A stretch of DNA of 64,000 nt from Allacma fusca (taxonomy: Eukaryota > Arthropoda > Collembola > Symphypleona > Sminthuridae): NCBI GenBank assembly GCA_947179485.1, contig OX359245.1, positions 47,355,067 through 47,419,066 on the forward strand, given 5' to 3'. Position 1 is the first letter of the stretch, and every line of letters starts with the position of its first letter. The position numbers and the translations under genes are program-made. The notes beneath the pieces were generated by a model. The model did not search any database. It saw only the letters and a program-made list of their open reading frames with translations, and was not told the DNA's origin. Below are positions 13,035 through 25,970 of this stretch, in pieces.

Positions 13035-14049
13035 GGGTGGCGTCAGCCCCCTAGTAAAATAGCCTTGTTCCTACGTCCGTGTGTCCCTCCTCACGATAAC
13101 TCAAAACCAGGGTTGGGGGTTTTTTTGGTTTTTTTGAAAAAAACCAAACAACCAGGTTTTTTTGGTTTAAACCGGGTTTTTTTGGTTTAAACCAGGTTTT
13201 TTTGGTTTAAATAAATTTTCAATCCAAAACATTCATTAATATGCAAAAACATACGAATTTGAACAAATTTACTTATTTCCCAAACTCAGTAAGTATCACT
13301 AAGCATTAAATATTTAATAATTTTAGATATAATTTTAATGATAACTTTGCAGCATAAACACAAGTTTGGTATTTTTAATTTTACAAATGATTCCGAATTT
13401 CTAAATGCACAAGACTAAAAGCTAATAGTATTATTTACTTCACTAAAGTTTAACTACACAATATCGCAGTAACTGCACAAGTTTTGTGCACGACGAAATA
13501 TAAGCATTTTGGATGGAAAATATTAAAATTTTAGGTGTTTGGTTTAAACCATTGGTTTTTATTAAAAAACCGTTTGGTTTAAACCATGGTTTAAACCATG
13601 GTTTAAATCATTTGGTTTAAACCAAACCAACCCTGCTCAAAACCCGCTGGTCCGATTTCAATGAAATTTGTTGTGGACATTACTTGCGTCAAACATAAGG
13701 CTAAGCTCGTAGTTGGTTGAAATCGGCCGGATATTTTGTAAGAAAAAAAATATTGAAATTTTGGACTTCAAGTCAAATGACAGTTATCTCCAAACTACTA
13801 TTTATTTCAATGAAATTTTTTGTGAATATTGCGTATGTAAATAGTAATAGTTGTAGGAATCGGCCTTATAAGTTTTTTGAAACAAAATCTTGAAACTTTG
13901 CACTTCAAGTCAAATGACACTATCTCTAAAACTATTGAATAGATTTCAACGCAATGTTTTGTCAACATTGCTTATGTAAATCGGAATGAAAAAAAAATGA
14001 AAAAAGCTAAAAATTCATCCTACTTTGACGGTGGTGGCTGACGCCACCC
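13035..14049. mobile_element. TA-flanked TIR element (mariner-like MITE)
   Basis: Left end GGGTGGCGTCAGCC and right end GGCTGACGCCACCC are perfect inverses, flanked by TA at 13033-13034 and 14050-14051, as in Tc1/mariner-type insertion. Its own length is about 480 bp once the hAT element inserted at 13108-13635 is removed. The interior has three related stretches, each with a TTTCAA-x-GAAATTTT-like core and a CTTCAAGTCAAATGACA word. No transposase is visible. Confidence 0.7.
13108..13635. mobile_element. hAT MITE with GGTTTAAACC arrays, nested
   Basis: Starts CAGGGTTGG and ends CCAACCCTG, with the perfect 8-bp TSD CTCAAAAC at 13100-13107 and 13636-13643. Both ends are packed with GGTTTAAACC words (for example 13155-13210 and 13540-13620). 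It lies inside the 13035-14049 element, so it is the younger of the two. Non-coding. Confidence 0.88.
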
Positions 14050-14051
14050 TA

Positions 14052-16573
14052 CGCGAAGCCTCAAATTATCGGCGTAAAATTATCGGAAATGATCACGTAG
14101 CGATTATTTTTAGGACGTAGTAAGATGCGTGACATGAATGTTTAAACATTTAAAAACTAACAAAAGCAATTTGGATGAGCATTTAGCATTTGAATAGAAT
14201 TAAGTATACCAGGATAACTTTTATTTCCAGTACCTTTTGCAGGAGCTTCCTCTTTTATTGCCGAATGTTCATGAACTGTAACGACCATCTCACTATATTT
14301 GCCCGGAGTTTATTTCTGGGTTTTAGTTTCAAAATGTTGTAATTTAAATGAGTAAAAACGATATATTTTAATATATGCTTTTACTTACACAGTCCAGATC
14401 TTTCAACAAATTAATAATTAAGCCCGTGTAGTGTATGTTATTGTGAGGGTCGAGGAAGCTATAAATATTCAAGAATGAATTTAATCCTCACAAATATTTC
14501 ATTCCTTCTTAATTTTAAATTTAGTTTAACAGGAAACTAATTAAAAACAAAATTCAAAAAAACATATTGCAATCGCTTGACCGACAGCTCAATAAGCGTA
14601 GCGAAAGGTCGTTAATGTTTGGGGAATTTTGATGGAGGGTATATCAATGTGAACTTTAAAACTTGAATTTTCGTTGAATAGTAAAAATACAAAATTCATC
14701 AACTTTCAAAAATTGGAAGACAGATCTAGATAGAGAGCTGAAGACGTGTCGTATCATTTTAATATTTGAAAACTTTGGTGACGTGCCCTAAGAGAACGGG
14801 GCAAACTGCACTCCAGTTACATGAGTTTTGAAACATACTAGGGGAGTAATATAACGAGTGCTATGCTTTGTTTGAATCACGTGTACCATCCCAAAATATT
14901 ACCTTGTAATTTGAATAGCGTGCGTGAGCCTTTGTGTCCACAATGTGAGAACCGAGATTATTATATTACGGTAAATTCGTAAAAGTTTGTCCCTTGCAAG
15001 CACTATCCCTTATTATTAGTATAATCTTATATATTTTGCAAATGGGGGTTGCAACTGCAAATCACAGTCCCTTTTATCGAAAAATAATTTATAAGGGTAT
15101 CACTTATGTATATGACTTAGGTCACTGTACGAAGAAGATCTGAAGATCCTGGATATGAATGATGTTGATACGTGCGTGATTATCATCAAACCAAGCATTT
15201 ACACTTAAAATAACCGTGAAATTAACACCTACTCTTTAGATATTCCTAATGCTTTTTGGGAAATTCAATCTAGTAAAACTCAAACGAGGATATTGATAAA
15301 TCAAATATTTTGTACAATTAATAATGCAAGAAGGAACCCTTTACTAATTATTGGAGTGTTGAGCCAAAAAATATATTTAAACTAAACTTCAAATATTGCT
15401 CATACTCAATTTCAGATTTAAATTTACATTTAGTTCAGAATTACCGTTTCAGGCACCACTCGAAATCAACCTCGGATTTATTATTACACTCCAATTAAAA
15501 ATAAAATTTGTAATTAAACCTGATTTCAAATAATTACTAATCATAGTGAAATCAAGTTAAATAATTCTGAAATGTTAAATTTTCTAAACACAACTAGTAA
15601 TAAATAGCTCAGCATATTCGGAGCAATTCTTTTTTTAGATTGAAAGATAAAAAGAAACTTCCGATTGCCCTGTCAGGAATTTTTGGAACGAATTGTGGAT
15701 CTTGAACATTTCAGAGTTTTCAAAATCTCTCCATTTCTAACATAAAGGTCTCAATTGAATTTGAACCGAGTAAGGGGGAACACAATTTGTACTCTCCAAT
15801 TTGGGTACAGATAGTGGTATGGGACTGTGTATGGAAAAGTTACTAAAACTAACAATGATATCAGTTGTGAACTTATCACAAAATAAATATTGTGCTGCAA
15901 AACTTCTGTACAACTGTCGTTATTCATATACAACTGTTTGTACATTCTAGTTTCTCATCACAAGCATTGCATTTCTTGCAATTACTGGAAATTACTTCCT
16001 CATGTTGCCATGACAATTTCACTTGATTTGTGAAACCAATTTTGTAGTAAATCGTAATTTTATTTTATTTTAATTGAATCCACTAAGTATTTAAACTGGA
16101 GTTTATATAATTTAATTACATAATTTGTATTTCTATTTTTATTATTATTATTAATTATAATTAATTATTTCTGAGACAAAAAAGTGCCGCCTGTCAATAT
16201 TTAGTATAAAACTATAAATGTTTTTAAGCTATTTTTAAAATAATAGTGGAAAATAAAGTAATAGCGTATGTTAGAAGTAAAATTTGATTTGTATGATTCT
16301 CAACTCGAAAGAATTACAAAGGAATCAATTTAAAATCAGTTCTCTGGACTTAAAACCCAAGTTCGTAAAAACTCCATGATTTGTTATACAAATGAGACTT
16401 GAAACTGTTTTAAAATAATTTTTTAAAACAATATTTTGAAAAACCAACTTTGCTTCACATTCTTGATCCTGTGAGCTCAAATATTGACCCAAATGGATGT
16501 AATGTATTCTGGCGACATTTGCTACAACTTTGGGGCAAATTAAATATTCTATCAGATATACACGTTAGCGGTT
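14052..16573. repeat. Old array, end of one unit and start of the next
   Basis: Blocks shared with 22.9-24.4 kb and 34.4-39.2 kb: GTCCAGATCTTTCAACAAAT near 14393, CCGACAGCTCAATAAGCG near 14580, a TTTGTGTCCACAA block near 14930, ATCCCTTATTATTAGT near 15004. The next unit opens with AAGTGCCGC near 16184, GTGGAAAATAAAG at 16246 and the TTTGCTTCACATTCTTGATCC block near 16449. An (ATT)n run is at about 16140. No supported gene. Confidence 0.6.
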
Positions 16574-17710
16574 TTGAGTTTTTTTATTGGGGTTTATACT
16601 CCGATTTCTTGCCCTTAAGGCCTTACAGAGTTTTCTTTTACCTCCTTTATTCTCTTTAATTTATTTACAAACTGGAGCCATTCTGGTCGATTAGCTGCGT
16701 ACTGTGAAGTGGAGCGGCCGCCCATTCCACACTTACTCAACCACAGGTCTGCATGTAAACTCGTCATCATATGACTAATAACCGAAGGTAGAGGTCTAGG
16801 CCCCCGCTACGTGAGCAGTCCGCTATACATTACCACATACAGTTTCAAAGCACATACCCGGTGTCACATACAGCATCCCCGCAGTATCGCAAGCATGTAT
16901 ATCACCACACACATACGCAGACTTAGCTATAGAGAGAGTGAAAATGTGGAACTACAGGTAGAGACAGAGGATATGCAGACAAGGGAGGAGACACGGGACA
17001 TGCCACGGACACAATCTTATCCGAGATATCAGCAGTCGAAGTATATACAAATACACCAATTCATCTTACGAATCATTATCAGTGTTCGGCACACAATACT
17101 CCTGCTGATACTCTTCCAAGAATGCCAAACATGCCTCCAGACCTCATTGGCATATCGATAGTGTAAAGAGAAAGATAGAAATGAGCTGAAATTTTTTTGG
17201 GGTGAGCTAGATTCGAAAGCCGACTCTTCTGCAACCTTACAGATTCACTACACCGGCCAGGCAGTGGTGGCTGAGTTGTCAGAGCGTCCCGTTCGTTGCG
17301 GCTGGAATTGGTTTTCGATTCCAGTAAAGCTCTGATACTTTCAAAATAATTTCCACTGCTCTTTCTATCTTCTACTGTAGCTTTGTGTAAGGGGAGGAGA
17401 GGGCGTGAAAGGGACTTGCACTCTGAAGACTGGAACCATGGCCTGGAAGCACAGAGGAACTAACAGTGGACATCCTTAAGACGGAGGGGAACTAGGAGAA
17501 GCTGCCAATCTGCAAAGATCGCTAGACATTCCAGTCAAATGAGCGTCCGTTAATCCGTTTCGAACCTTACTCCTCTCTCTCCCAAATTACCTCCTACTCT
17601 ACATTTCCCCAGCCGGAGCAAAGACTTGTGATATACTCCCTAAATGGGAGGAATGAACTGATGGGTATTTGTCCCACTCGTCTAGCTCTGTGCCAGCTCT
17701 AGGTGGATGC

Positions 17711-18976
17711 CAGTGCTGGGACCTCTACTCTACTGAAAATAGAGGTAGTGGTAGAAATAGAGTAGGGTCGTTAAAATCAGCAAAACATTAGTAGAGGTGT
17801 AGTAGAGGTATACAGAAATTCTAGCATAATAGAGGTAGAGGAAAATAGTAGGCTAACATAAAATTAAGTGAGTAGAGGAGCGTTATTTAGGGTTACACTT
17901 TAGATACCAGTAGTAGGAGTAGAGGTAGAACAGTACATCGTATTCTAATGATAGAGTAGAGGTAGTAGTAGTAGTAAGCTTATAGTAATAAGAAGTAATA
18001 CATAAATTTACCATTTCCCTGAACACCCAATTTAATACTCGGAATGACATCTGATGTCCGTATATACAACCTCACTTCACTTCATCATTACAGTAACCCA
18101 TGAACGTGTTTTGTAACTTCAAATGCAATAGAAAGGAATTGGAAATACATAACCAAATGTCGTAACCAAGTAATTCCCTTTATAAACGCTAGTTTTTAAG
18201 CTTTTATCTAATTTAGCTTGTGGTAATTTTTTAGCTGTACTAATGGGGTACTGATCTTATTGTATTCAATGAAGCCTCAATATTAATGTTAAACTAGCAG
18301 AAATCAGGGCTGTCACGGGCCTAAATACCGATACTTTTTTAATTATTGAGATACGACGGAAAAATTTAGCACAAAGATAGGTATTCATAACTTTCAATTT
18401 TGGAGAGGATTTTTTGAATACCAATTCCAATTCGAATTATTTTTTAAAAACCCGATTTACAGCTATTGTGAGCACCGGAATTCAAAAATTCTTTTTGGAT
18501 TCCAATTCTACTATTAGTGATATATTTTTTCATGCTCACAATTACCCATGGAAAATGACCATTTGAATACAAACGAGGGTCAAAGTTTTCGGGGTAATAC
18601 GCAGTTTGAATTCCGATATCCAGCCCTAGCAGAAATTGAATGATAATTCAGATTCTTAATGAACCATTTATAGGTACAAGTGAGGACTATTGGTTCTAAC
18701 TTCATTACTGTTTATAACTGTATTTTTTCGGTAGAGGTAGTGGTAGCTAGCAGAGCCAAAAACAATTTAGAGAGTAGAGTAGAGGTAGAGTAGCGACAAT
18801 AACTTCAACATATAATAGAGTAGAATAATAGCTAGCAAGTCAGCTAAACATAATAGCAGTAGAGGTCCTCTATTCTATCCAAAACCTCTGGTAGAGTAGA
18901 GTGTCATAGAGGCGGCAACTGTTGAAAAATACAATAGAGTAGAATAGAATAGCGCTTGCTGAAACGACCATCACTG
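17711..18976. mobile_element. hAT element with GTAGAGGTA arrays, nested in the SINE
   Basis: 8-bp TSD GTGGATGC at 17703-17710 and 18977-18984. Ends CAGTGCTGG / CCATCACTG (8 of 9 inverse match). GTAGAGGTAG-type words crowd both subterminal regions (17735-17990 and 18730-18950). It contains a further element at 18305-18628. No transposase reading frame is visible. Confidence 0.82.
18305..18628. mobile_element. Innermost hAT-type MITE (324 bp)
   Basis: Perfect 8-bp TSD GCAGAAAT at 18297-18304 and 18629-18636. Short ends CAGGGCTG / CAGCCCTA match inversely except at the terminal base. It holds ATTCCAATTC/GAATTCCG-type words. This is the deepest level of the nest. Confidence 0.75.
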
Positions 18977-19194
18977 GTGGATGCCGTGTGTACGATACCC
19001 AGTACATGCGGTTTCCAACCATCTATCAACCGACGAGAGCCGGTATAAGCTTCTCAGTTGTAACCTCACAAGTTAGAAAATCTGTGTATGGCATGATGAC
19101 TAATGGTCAAGTCAAGAATAAAATGCGCCCTTGTGGGCCTATTATTATTAGATTCACTACACCACCAGACCGCAGGCTCGGTCTTGGTCTTGAG

Positions 19195-21285
19195 TTGCAC
19201 ACAACAATTATGATATTGTATGTATGCCCTTTTTTTCCGTATGTTCACTGTCGCTCCTTTAATTTTAAATAAAATTGGATATAAAGTGAAGTTAAAATTA
19301 CAATATTCCTAAGAAAAAAGGGTCTCATATTTAAAAATATTCCCTTGTTCTCCGTGAATTTCAACAGGCGCTCTTTGTAGAAAATTCTGAGGGAGAAGTT
19401 TTGTGGAGGAACTTCATTCTGAGAATTATGGCAACGAGTCTTAATCATATTAAACAAGATTAAAACAATTGTTTAGCCCTAGGGGTGAAACTAAAAATCT
19501 ATGAAAAACCTGACTTTTTATTTTTAGTGAAGGCGAAGTGAAGTGAGTTATTTCCTTATATTGTCTAATTGGGGGGAAATATTATTCAGGAACGCTGAGA
19601 TAAGACAGAACATTATTCCCACTTCCAAGGATATTTATTTTATACCTGATATCAACGTATTTTTGTTGCATGGAAAAATATGTAGTTGGTGACACAGTAA
19701 TAACTTATAATAATTTAACAATTGACTTCTCTTCAATTTAATTTGCTGTGAATACAGTTGGAAGTCATTCTAAACTTGAAGTTACTTCCAAATATTTTAG
19801 TAGCCTTTTTTATACTGCTAGGGTCAAAACAGAGTTTAATTGAACTATATCCTAAATTGTAAACATTTTTTGAGGCAATTTTCGCGAATGTTTTGTAAGA
19901 CTCTCGCATTCAGGAAGAATTGTAAGTCAACATGAAATGACGTGTGGTATTGTTCAGATTCAAATGGAATATACATTACCAGAAATGAAGCGAACCTGAC
20001 TGATTCCAATTCAGCATCGTTTCTTTGGTAGGAAATGTGTGCGACCCGTTGTGATTCGAACTGTCTGCTGCATATTCGTAATTTATTGCAATTTTAATTA
20101 GTTTCAAAGTTCAATTTTATTGATTTTGATTGCCTTTACTTCTGAGTAAATTAATTCGAAATAAAGGTAATAGTTGTCTCTTCCTGGTATTTAAGTCATA
20201 TCGGTTATTAATTTTAATTGTCTTAATTCCCGTTACATTACAAGAGTAAATCGTCTTTCCAAACTGAAACTGATGATATATTTATTTCCAAAAACTCATG
20301 TAATTTAAATCTGCTCTGTGGGGATTAAATCTATTCACTTACAACAGCTGTTGATGAGCTTCACATGTTCCCGGCAGAAATTTTTTGATCAAATTGTTTC
20401 ACTTACAAGGAAAACAATTGTCAAAATCTTTTCCCAACAACATTGTATTGGAAACGCAAAACTGTTCTGAAAATTATCATTTATTTTGAAAAATTTGTAA
20501 TTGTCAGTACAGAGTTCAATAACATTTCGTCTCCCATTATACAAGAAATTTTCATAATATTCATATTTGCACCGGTTTTTTATACAAAAGTATTTTTGCC
20601 GTTTAAATTCCAAATGTACTTCAAACTAAAACGCCCACATTCAGAGCTCCCCACCAATATGTTCATATTGGTGAAAAATATAAAACATAAACTAAAATAT
20701 TTCAATTCAACAGAAATTGTTTTACAAATCAACATTGATGGTCTGTTGATTTCGAGAACGTCAAACCGGCAGTTCTGTCTTGTCCTTGCAACAATTACTA
20801 AAAACTTACGGAACTCTGTCTGCAAGATAATAAAAGAGGATTTTATTTGAAGACAGCCTCAGAAAATTTTTAAGACCATGTGTGTTCTCTGGGTAGCTTA
20901 CCCATGTCCAGGATTAGAAAACGTTGCTCAGACCTTGCGCATATTACCCGGGATTTTTTTGCGTCATTAAATGAAAGAGCCACAGTACACAGCACAGGAG
21001 TAGTAAACATCCGAAGAAGTTCCAAAATCTACTTCCTTTGGTGTTTTTGGTGCAATTCATGTTCAATTCTAGGGACATTCAAAAAATACAATTTTGGGAT
21101 AGTTTACGGAAAGAGGGGAATAACGGAACCACTGCCATATGCACTCAGATCATGGAATTTTCAAAGCAAACAATCCTTGAGTTCAAAAAAGTAATTAAGC
21201 CGGCATTATAGAATTCACTGCCTTGCTAGTCCGTGTTAAATTTTGAACATCTGTACTGAACATTTGTACCATGTGCTTTACGAAT
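19195..21285. repeat. Old array, unit II middle
   Basis: Blocks in the usual order: CACAACAATTATGATATTG near 19200, CTCCGTGAATTTCAACAGGC near 19353, ACTTCCAAGGATATTTATTT near 19620, CAGCATCGTTTCTTTGG near 20011, GGAGTAGTAAACATCCG at 20996. Minus-strand sequence at 20389-20880 matches that at 51.8-52.2 kb in part. No supported gene. Confidence 0.6.
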
Positions 21286-21293
21286 CGTATCAT

Positions 21294-22416
21294 CAGGGTT
21301 GGCCAAATGAAAATGCCCTCGGTTTTATGCCTGCCCGCTTGAAAATGCCCTGAAAATGCCAAAAATGCCCTGAAAATGCCGAAAATGCCCTACGTTCAAA
21401 ATGCCCGGCATTTTGGGCATTTTCGGCAGGCATTTTGGGCATTTCCGATTTATTTTTGTAAATAATCATTATTTACCTCTCTTTTTTAGCGACCAGATTG
21501 TTTTAAATGTCAAACTTCATTTAAAAATGTACATTTTACAGAATGAATTAATCTAAAGCTTCGCAATTTGTAAACTATTAGTATTCCTACATTGTTTCTT
21601 CCCCTGTGCATTGTTAATCTAATTCAACAATATCCTCAACTCAGCTTCGAACTCGTGAAAAGTAAAACTATAATTTTCGTCATCTAAAATATTTTTTTCC
21701 AATTCAGGGAATGCATTGATATTTTATACACATGATAATCATGTCTAATTTGTTTTGATGAACTCGGTTCTGGCTTTGTTGAGAATTATTTCACCAACGC
21801 TGATTCTTGTGAGCTTAAATCGATTTCTTTTGTCACATCGATGTCCAGAGCAATACACGTTTTGGTAATAAATTTGGATAATTCCCGTTTTACCTCCACT
21901 TGGGCTTTTAAACTTGCATGCGAGCACGCCACTTCATGGTATAATCCAACTGCTTGTTATGAAAGTAATTACACAACATTTTATTTTCACCGATGTCTGA
22001 CCAATGAAGCTGAATATTGTCATTGATTCGAGGTATCCTGATTAAATCTCAGGTGAAAATTAAGAAAATGGAATGAGATTTAAAATAATGATAATACAAA
22101 TGTTAGTATAGCGAATCAAGACACGCTACAATAATGAAATTTCAGCCATGCATTTATAAAGATATTTGCATTGATTCAAACAAAAAATGTATCGAAATTT
22201 ACCTCGCTGAAAAAATAATAGAAAGAGTCCAGGCAGAAGTATCCCAAGAAATGATTGAATATGCCCAAAATGCCTGCCCTACGCGGATTATGCCGAAAAT
22301 GCCGAAAATGCCATAGATGCCGAAAATGCCAAGAATTGAAAATGCCCAAAATGCCCGGGCATTTTCAGCAGGCAAAATGCCCAAAATGCCATGGCATTTT
22401 CAATTGGCCAACCCTG
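21294..22416. mobile_element. hAT element with GAAAATGCC arrays
   Basis: TSD CGTATCAT at 21286-21293 and 22417-22424. The TIR begins CAGGGTTGGCCAA and extends to about 24 bp with one mismatch. Subterminal arrays of (A/G)AAAATGCC lie at 21310-21450 and 22255-22400. Related empty sites (TATCATCATATTTT) occur near 11717 and 31863. Short ORFs inside (for example 22134-22316) have no recognisable domain; a transposase remnant cannot be excluded. Confidence 0.88.
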
Positions 22417-22424
22417 CGTATCAT

Positions 22425-22841
22425 CATATTTTATTAGACGATTCCATAAAAAACATTTTAGATGAAGCCTTCCATTTACCTTCATTTATATCTCTCCCTA
22501 ACAGGGTAAATATTTTAAACGGCGTTAAAGCTCCAAAATTTAAAACACATTTTATCCTTACTGAATTTGTCCAGACTGGCCTTCTAGCTTTGCTGATTGA
22601 CCCATGGGTTTACTCCCAGGTAAATTGCATGTACAGTCAGGCGTTATGGAAAGGGTCGACGAAGCTGCAAATCTTTAAGAATGAATTTAAGCCTCACAAA
22701 AATTTCATTCTTCTGAACACAATTGAACCACAATATGTTTTTATCCTATATTCCAATTTGGAACCGCTGTTAGGGAAAGAAATATCAAAAAGATCAAAGC
22801 TTAGAAAAAATGGTCTGCTAACTTTAGAAGTCGTGTACTGA
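22425..22841 (+). pseudogene. Unidentified ORF in old array, possible exon remnant
   Basis: Outside the hAT element the frame is open from its right TSD to TGA at 22841, about 139 codons. I do not recognise the product. Part of it (YSQVNCMYSQ, then KLQIFKNEFKPHK) recurs at 22995-23195 as YSHVNCMHSQ and KVQIFKNEFKPHK, also open, while the copies near 14.45 and 34.6 kb are broken. No start codon of its own is evident, since the upstream ATGs belong to the hAT element. It may be a decayed exon of the amplified sequence or a chance ORF. Confidence 0.3.
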
Positions 22842-25800
22842 GTTCATATGAGTTTCATTTTTGCAAGGGATATTTTTCACGCCTACTTTGATATTGAAAA
22901 GTTGTTACTTAAATAAATAAAAATGATATATTTTAATATATGACCTCTACTTACACAGTCCAGATCATTCAACAAACTACTAATTAAGTCGTGTATGTTC
23001 AACCCACGGATTTACTCCCATGTAAATTGTATGCACAGTCAGACGTTAATGAAAGGGTCGAGGAAGGTGCAAATATTTAAGAATGAATTTAAGCCTCACA
23101 AATATTTCATTCTTCTCAACGTCCCATATCACTTCCTTAATTTTAAATTTCTTTTAACAGGAAACAAATTCAAAATCAAATTCAAAAAGTCCTAAATTGC
23201 AATCGCTGGAGCGACAGCTCAATAAGTGACAGGCGAAGGGCATTACGTTTTTGAGAATTTTGTTGGAGGCTATATCAATGTGAAAATTGAAACTTGAATT
23301 TTCGTTAAATAGTAAAAAACAAATTAATCGCCTTTCAAAAATTGGAAGACGGATCTAGAAAGACAGGTCCCTCCCTACCTGTGGTATCGTTTTAAATTGG
23401 AAAACTTTGATGACCTGTCCTTAGAGAACGGGGCAAAATGCACTCGAGTTAGATGAGTTTTGAAACAAGCTAGGAGAGTACTAAAACATGTTTGAATCCG
23501 CGTGTACCTTCCCAAAATCTTGTCTTGTAAGTGTTGAATTCGGAGTCATAATATTGTGCTTCCTAAATGTTGTCATCTAATTTTTCATTTACGACGTTCA
23601 GGACGTCATAAAATGTGAGGTAAGCTAAGGAGTACGTTCCCTTGCAAAGTTTAATTATAAAGAAGTTTTACTTTTTCAAGTTTTTTGTTTTCAACGCATA
23701 AATTTGAAACAGTTGTGATGTAATTTCTGCCAAAAACTATATTTAGTGGCGCCAAAGCATGAGTTATTTTTAGTTTTCGCATATTTTTGAGATACAATCT
23801 TGACACAACTCGCAGGATTGTTCTAATTTGAAATGTGGCTATTTGCTATGGAGTTTTAACAAACCTTTAAAACGATTTCCTTAGATTTTTTAAATACAGT
23901 GCAAAATCACTAATTTGATACTTCCCTTCCCTTCAGCGAATAAGATCCGAAGATCCCATAAATGAATGATGCCCATATTGGCCAGATTTTTTGCAACACT
24001 AATAATGTGCATTTAAAATAAGCGGGAAATTACGAATTGTGATTTCCTGTTTAATTGTTCCTAACGTTTTTTGTGATTACCTTTCCCGTGAAACTCAAAG
24101 GAGGGTATTTATAAATCAAGTATTTAATATAATTAATAATGCAATAAGAAGCATTTTAATAATGTGGTATCCCCATATAGTGCAAGGTATTTTGTCATCC
24201 CTGGGGAACCACTATATAAGAAATTCGCTGTAATTACCCTGTCTAGAGTTTTTGGAACGAATTGTTGATCTTGAACACGTTAATAACAAACAAGGTATCC
24301 ATTGAATTTGTATTGAGTAAGGGGGAATTTATTTCTTGTGTAATAGGCTGACTGCTTGACCTTGATCTTGACTTTGAGAAACAAACGTTTTCATTAACGC
24401 TGTAGTAGCGACAATCCCTTTAGGTTTAAAAATTATTTTTTACCTCTTTCCGAGGAAACTACGATACGTACTGCATACGATGGAAAATTATTTTGTGCAG
24501 CGTTGGGATTCAGCAATTTTGTAATATTTTGTTTCAGTTTCGTTCAGGATTTAAAAAATTATTACTTAAAAATCTTACTTGGTGGAAGTGACTTTGAAAC
24601 TCTTAAAAGATAATTGGGCGGCAACAATTTGTTCGACGCTTCACTTCACTCCAAAACGGGGTAACAATTTCAATTGTATATTTCCGGAGATTTTCAGACT
24701 ATTTCCGAAAAATATGGCCAAATATGAATTTCCATCAGGAAAAGGGTAAACAAGGGAATTTCCTGTTATAGTAAGTAAACATGAAATTGCTGCAGGACGA
24801 TAGCTTGTACATTCACGATGTTTCACTTTGTTAATGTCGATTTTATTTTGGCTTTCGTTAAACCGCTGTAATGAATTAAGCTATAATGATAGTTAAGCAC
24901 TTGAGGCAGGAATGTCTTGTGTGGCGTTGGTGCTAAAATATTTAAATAAATATTTTCTACACAATTATTATAATTATTAATTTTATTTTAATTAAAGCCA
25001 ATAGCAATGCATTTCATTTGTAGTATTTTACAAGCACTTGTCATTTACTACTGAATTGCGGCACATGTTTAAAAATAATTTTTAATTCTTAGTAACAATT
25101 GGCTTCTTCAATGGTAGAAATCTACTCTTTGCTCCACTTTAGTGATCAGCAAGGGTTCGTATTTTCTGGTATCTATAATTTCCTAAAATCGATTCCTTAA
25201 AATTCGGGTACAAATTTTTCACATCCGTACCCGCAATGGATCTTGAATCTTTTCTTCTTATTTTATTAAATATTCTCTCCCGTACCAAATAATCTCCTTT
25301 ACGTTTCCCCATAAATAATTTTCTTTTTAATAATCATTTTTCCTAAGCTAAGCAAAGATACAAGAAAATCAAACTTTACATTTTTTAATTTTATTCACTC
25401 ACAATCAGCACGGGCAGTTGTTTCAATCTGTTTGACAAACACAATTAATCTGGGAAACAACTTCTAAACTGAAGCTGAATTTCTTTGCAGTTTTGGGTAA
25501 TTTTTACTAATGTGCGCTGTCAGATCATTCATTTTAAATAAACTTACATAGATGTGAAATGTACGTTCAATTTTCAAAAAATCTAACGAAAATGGTCTCC
25601 TACATTATTATTATTATTATTTGTAATTATTTATTTTTGAGACAAAATAAGTGCCGCTTTTCAATATTTGGCTTAAATTATAATTATTTTAAAATATTTT
25701 AACAATAGTAGTGGAAAATAAAATTATAGTGTAAGTTAGAAGTAAGATTTGATTTGTACAATTTTCAACTGAAAGCAATGAAAATATAATTAATTTAAAA

Positions 25801-25970
25801 TCAGTTCTCCGGAATTAACACCCAAGTTTTGCAGTTACAAAAATATTACGGTTGTTTTTAAACGTTTGACACCTTCAAAGATTTTGGCTTTGCTTTTCCT
25901 TTCCAAAGAGTTTGCAGAAACTTCCTCTTGTACTTCTGAATTGCAAAGTAGAACACATGACATATCTCTG
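22842..25970. repeat. Old array, end of unit II and start of unit III
   Basis: Marker blocks: GTCCAGATCATTCAACAAA near 22967, CGACAGCTCAATAAG near 23209, GTGTGGCGTTGGTGCTAAAA at 24920, an (ATT)n run near 25607, AAGTGCCGC near 25649, and the unit marker near 25747. No gene recognised. Confidence 0.55.

Larger units (their letters stand above)
17255..19149 (+). mobile_element. tRNA-derived SINE, nested, itself split by a hAT element
   Basis: Flanked by a 14-bp TSD, AGATTCACTACACC, at 17241-17254 and 19150-19163. It starts GGCCAGGCAGTGGTGGCTG and ends in a CTATTATTATT tail. The A box TGGCTGAGTTG lies at 17268 and the B box GGTTTTCGATTCC at 17310-17322, a spacing of about 42 nt as in tRNA-derived promoters. 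The B box has two extra bases relative to GGTTCGANTCC. Its own length is about 610 bp after removing the hAT element 17711-18976. Confidence 0.75.
16579..19189 (-). mobile_element. SINE-like retroposon with poly(A) tail, minus orientation, split by a nested insertion
   Basis: On the minus strand it begins GACCAAGACCGAGCCTGCGG and ends CCAATAAAAAAA, flanked by TTGAG at 16574-16578 and 19190-19194 (plus strand). The 5' part resembles a tRNA-derived Pol III promoter, with a TGGTGTAGTG-type A box and a TTTCGAATCTAG-type B box. A second copy is at 54784-55318 in plus orientation. Without the nested insertion at 17255-19149 the element is about 700 bp. The empty site is recognisable in related blocks (for example GACTTGAGGTGGACA near 41114). 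Confidence 0.65.

Noticed and set aside
17262..17335. tRNA gene
   Set aside because: A- and B-box words are present, but there is no cloverleaf that I can fold and the B box has two extra bases; the 14-bp TSD and ATT-rich tail show a SINE.
17735..18950. GTAGAGGTA words as a satellite or CRISPR-like array
   Set aside because: Spacing is irregular, there are no unique equal-length spacers, and the words sit at the two ends of a TIR element with TSDs.
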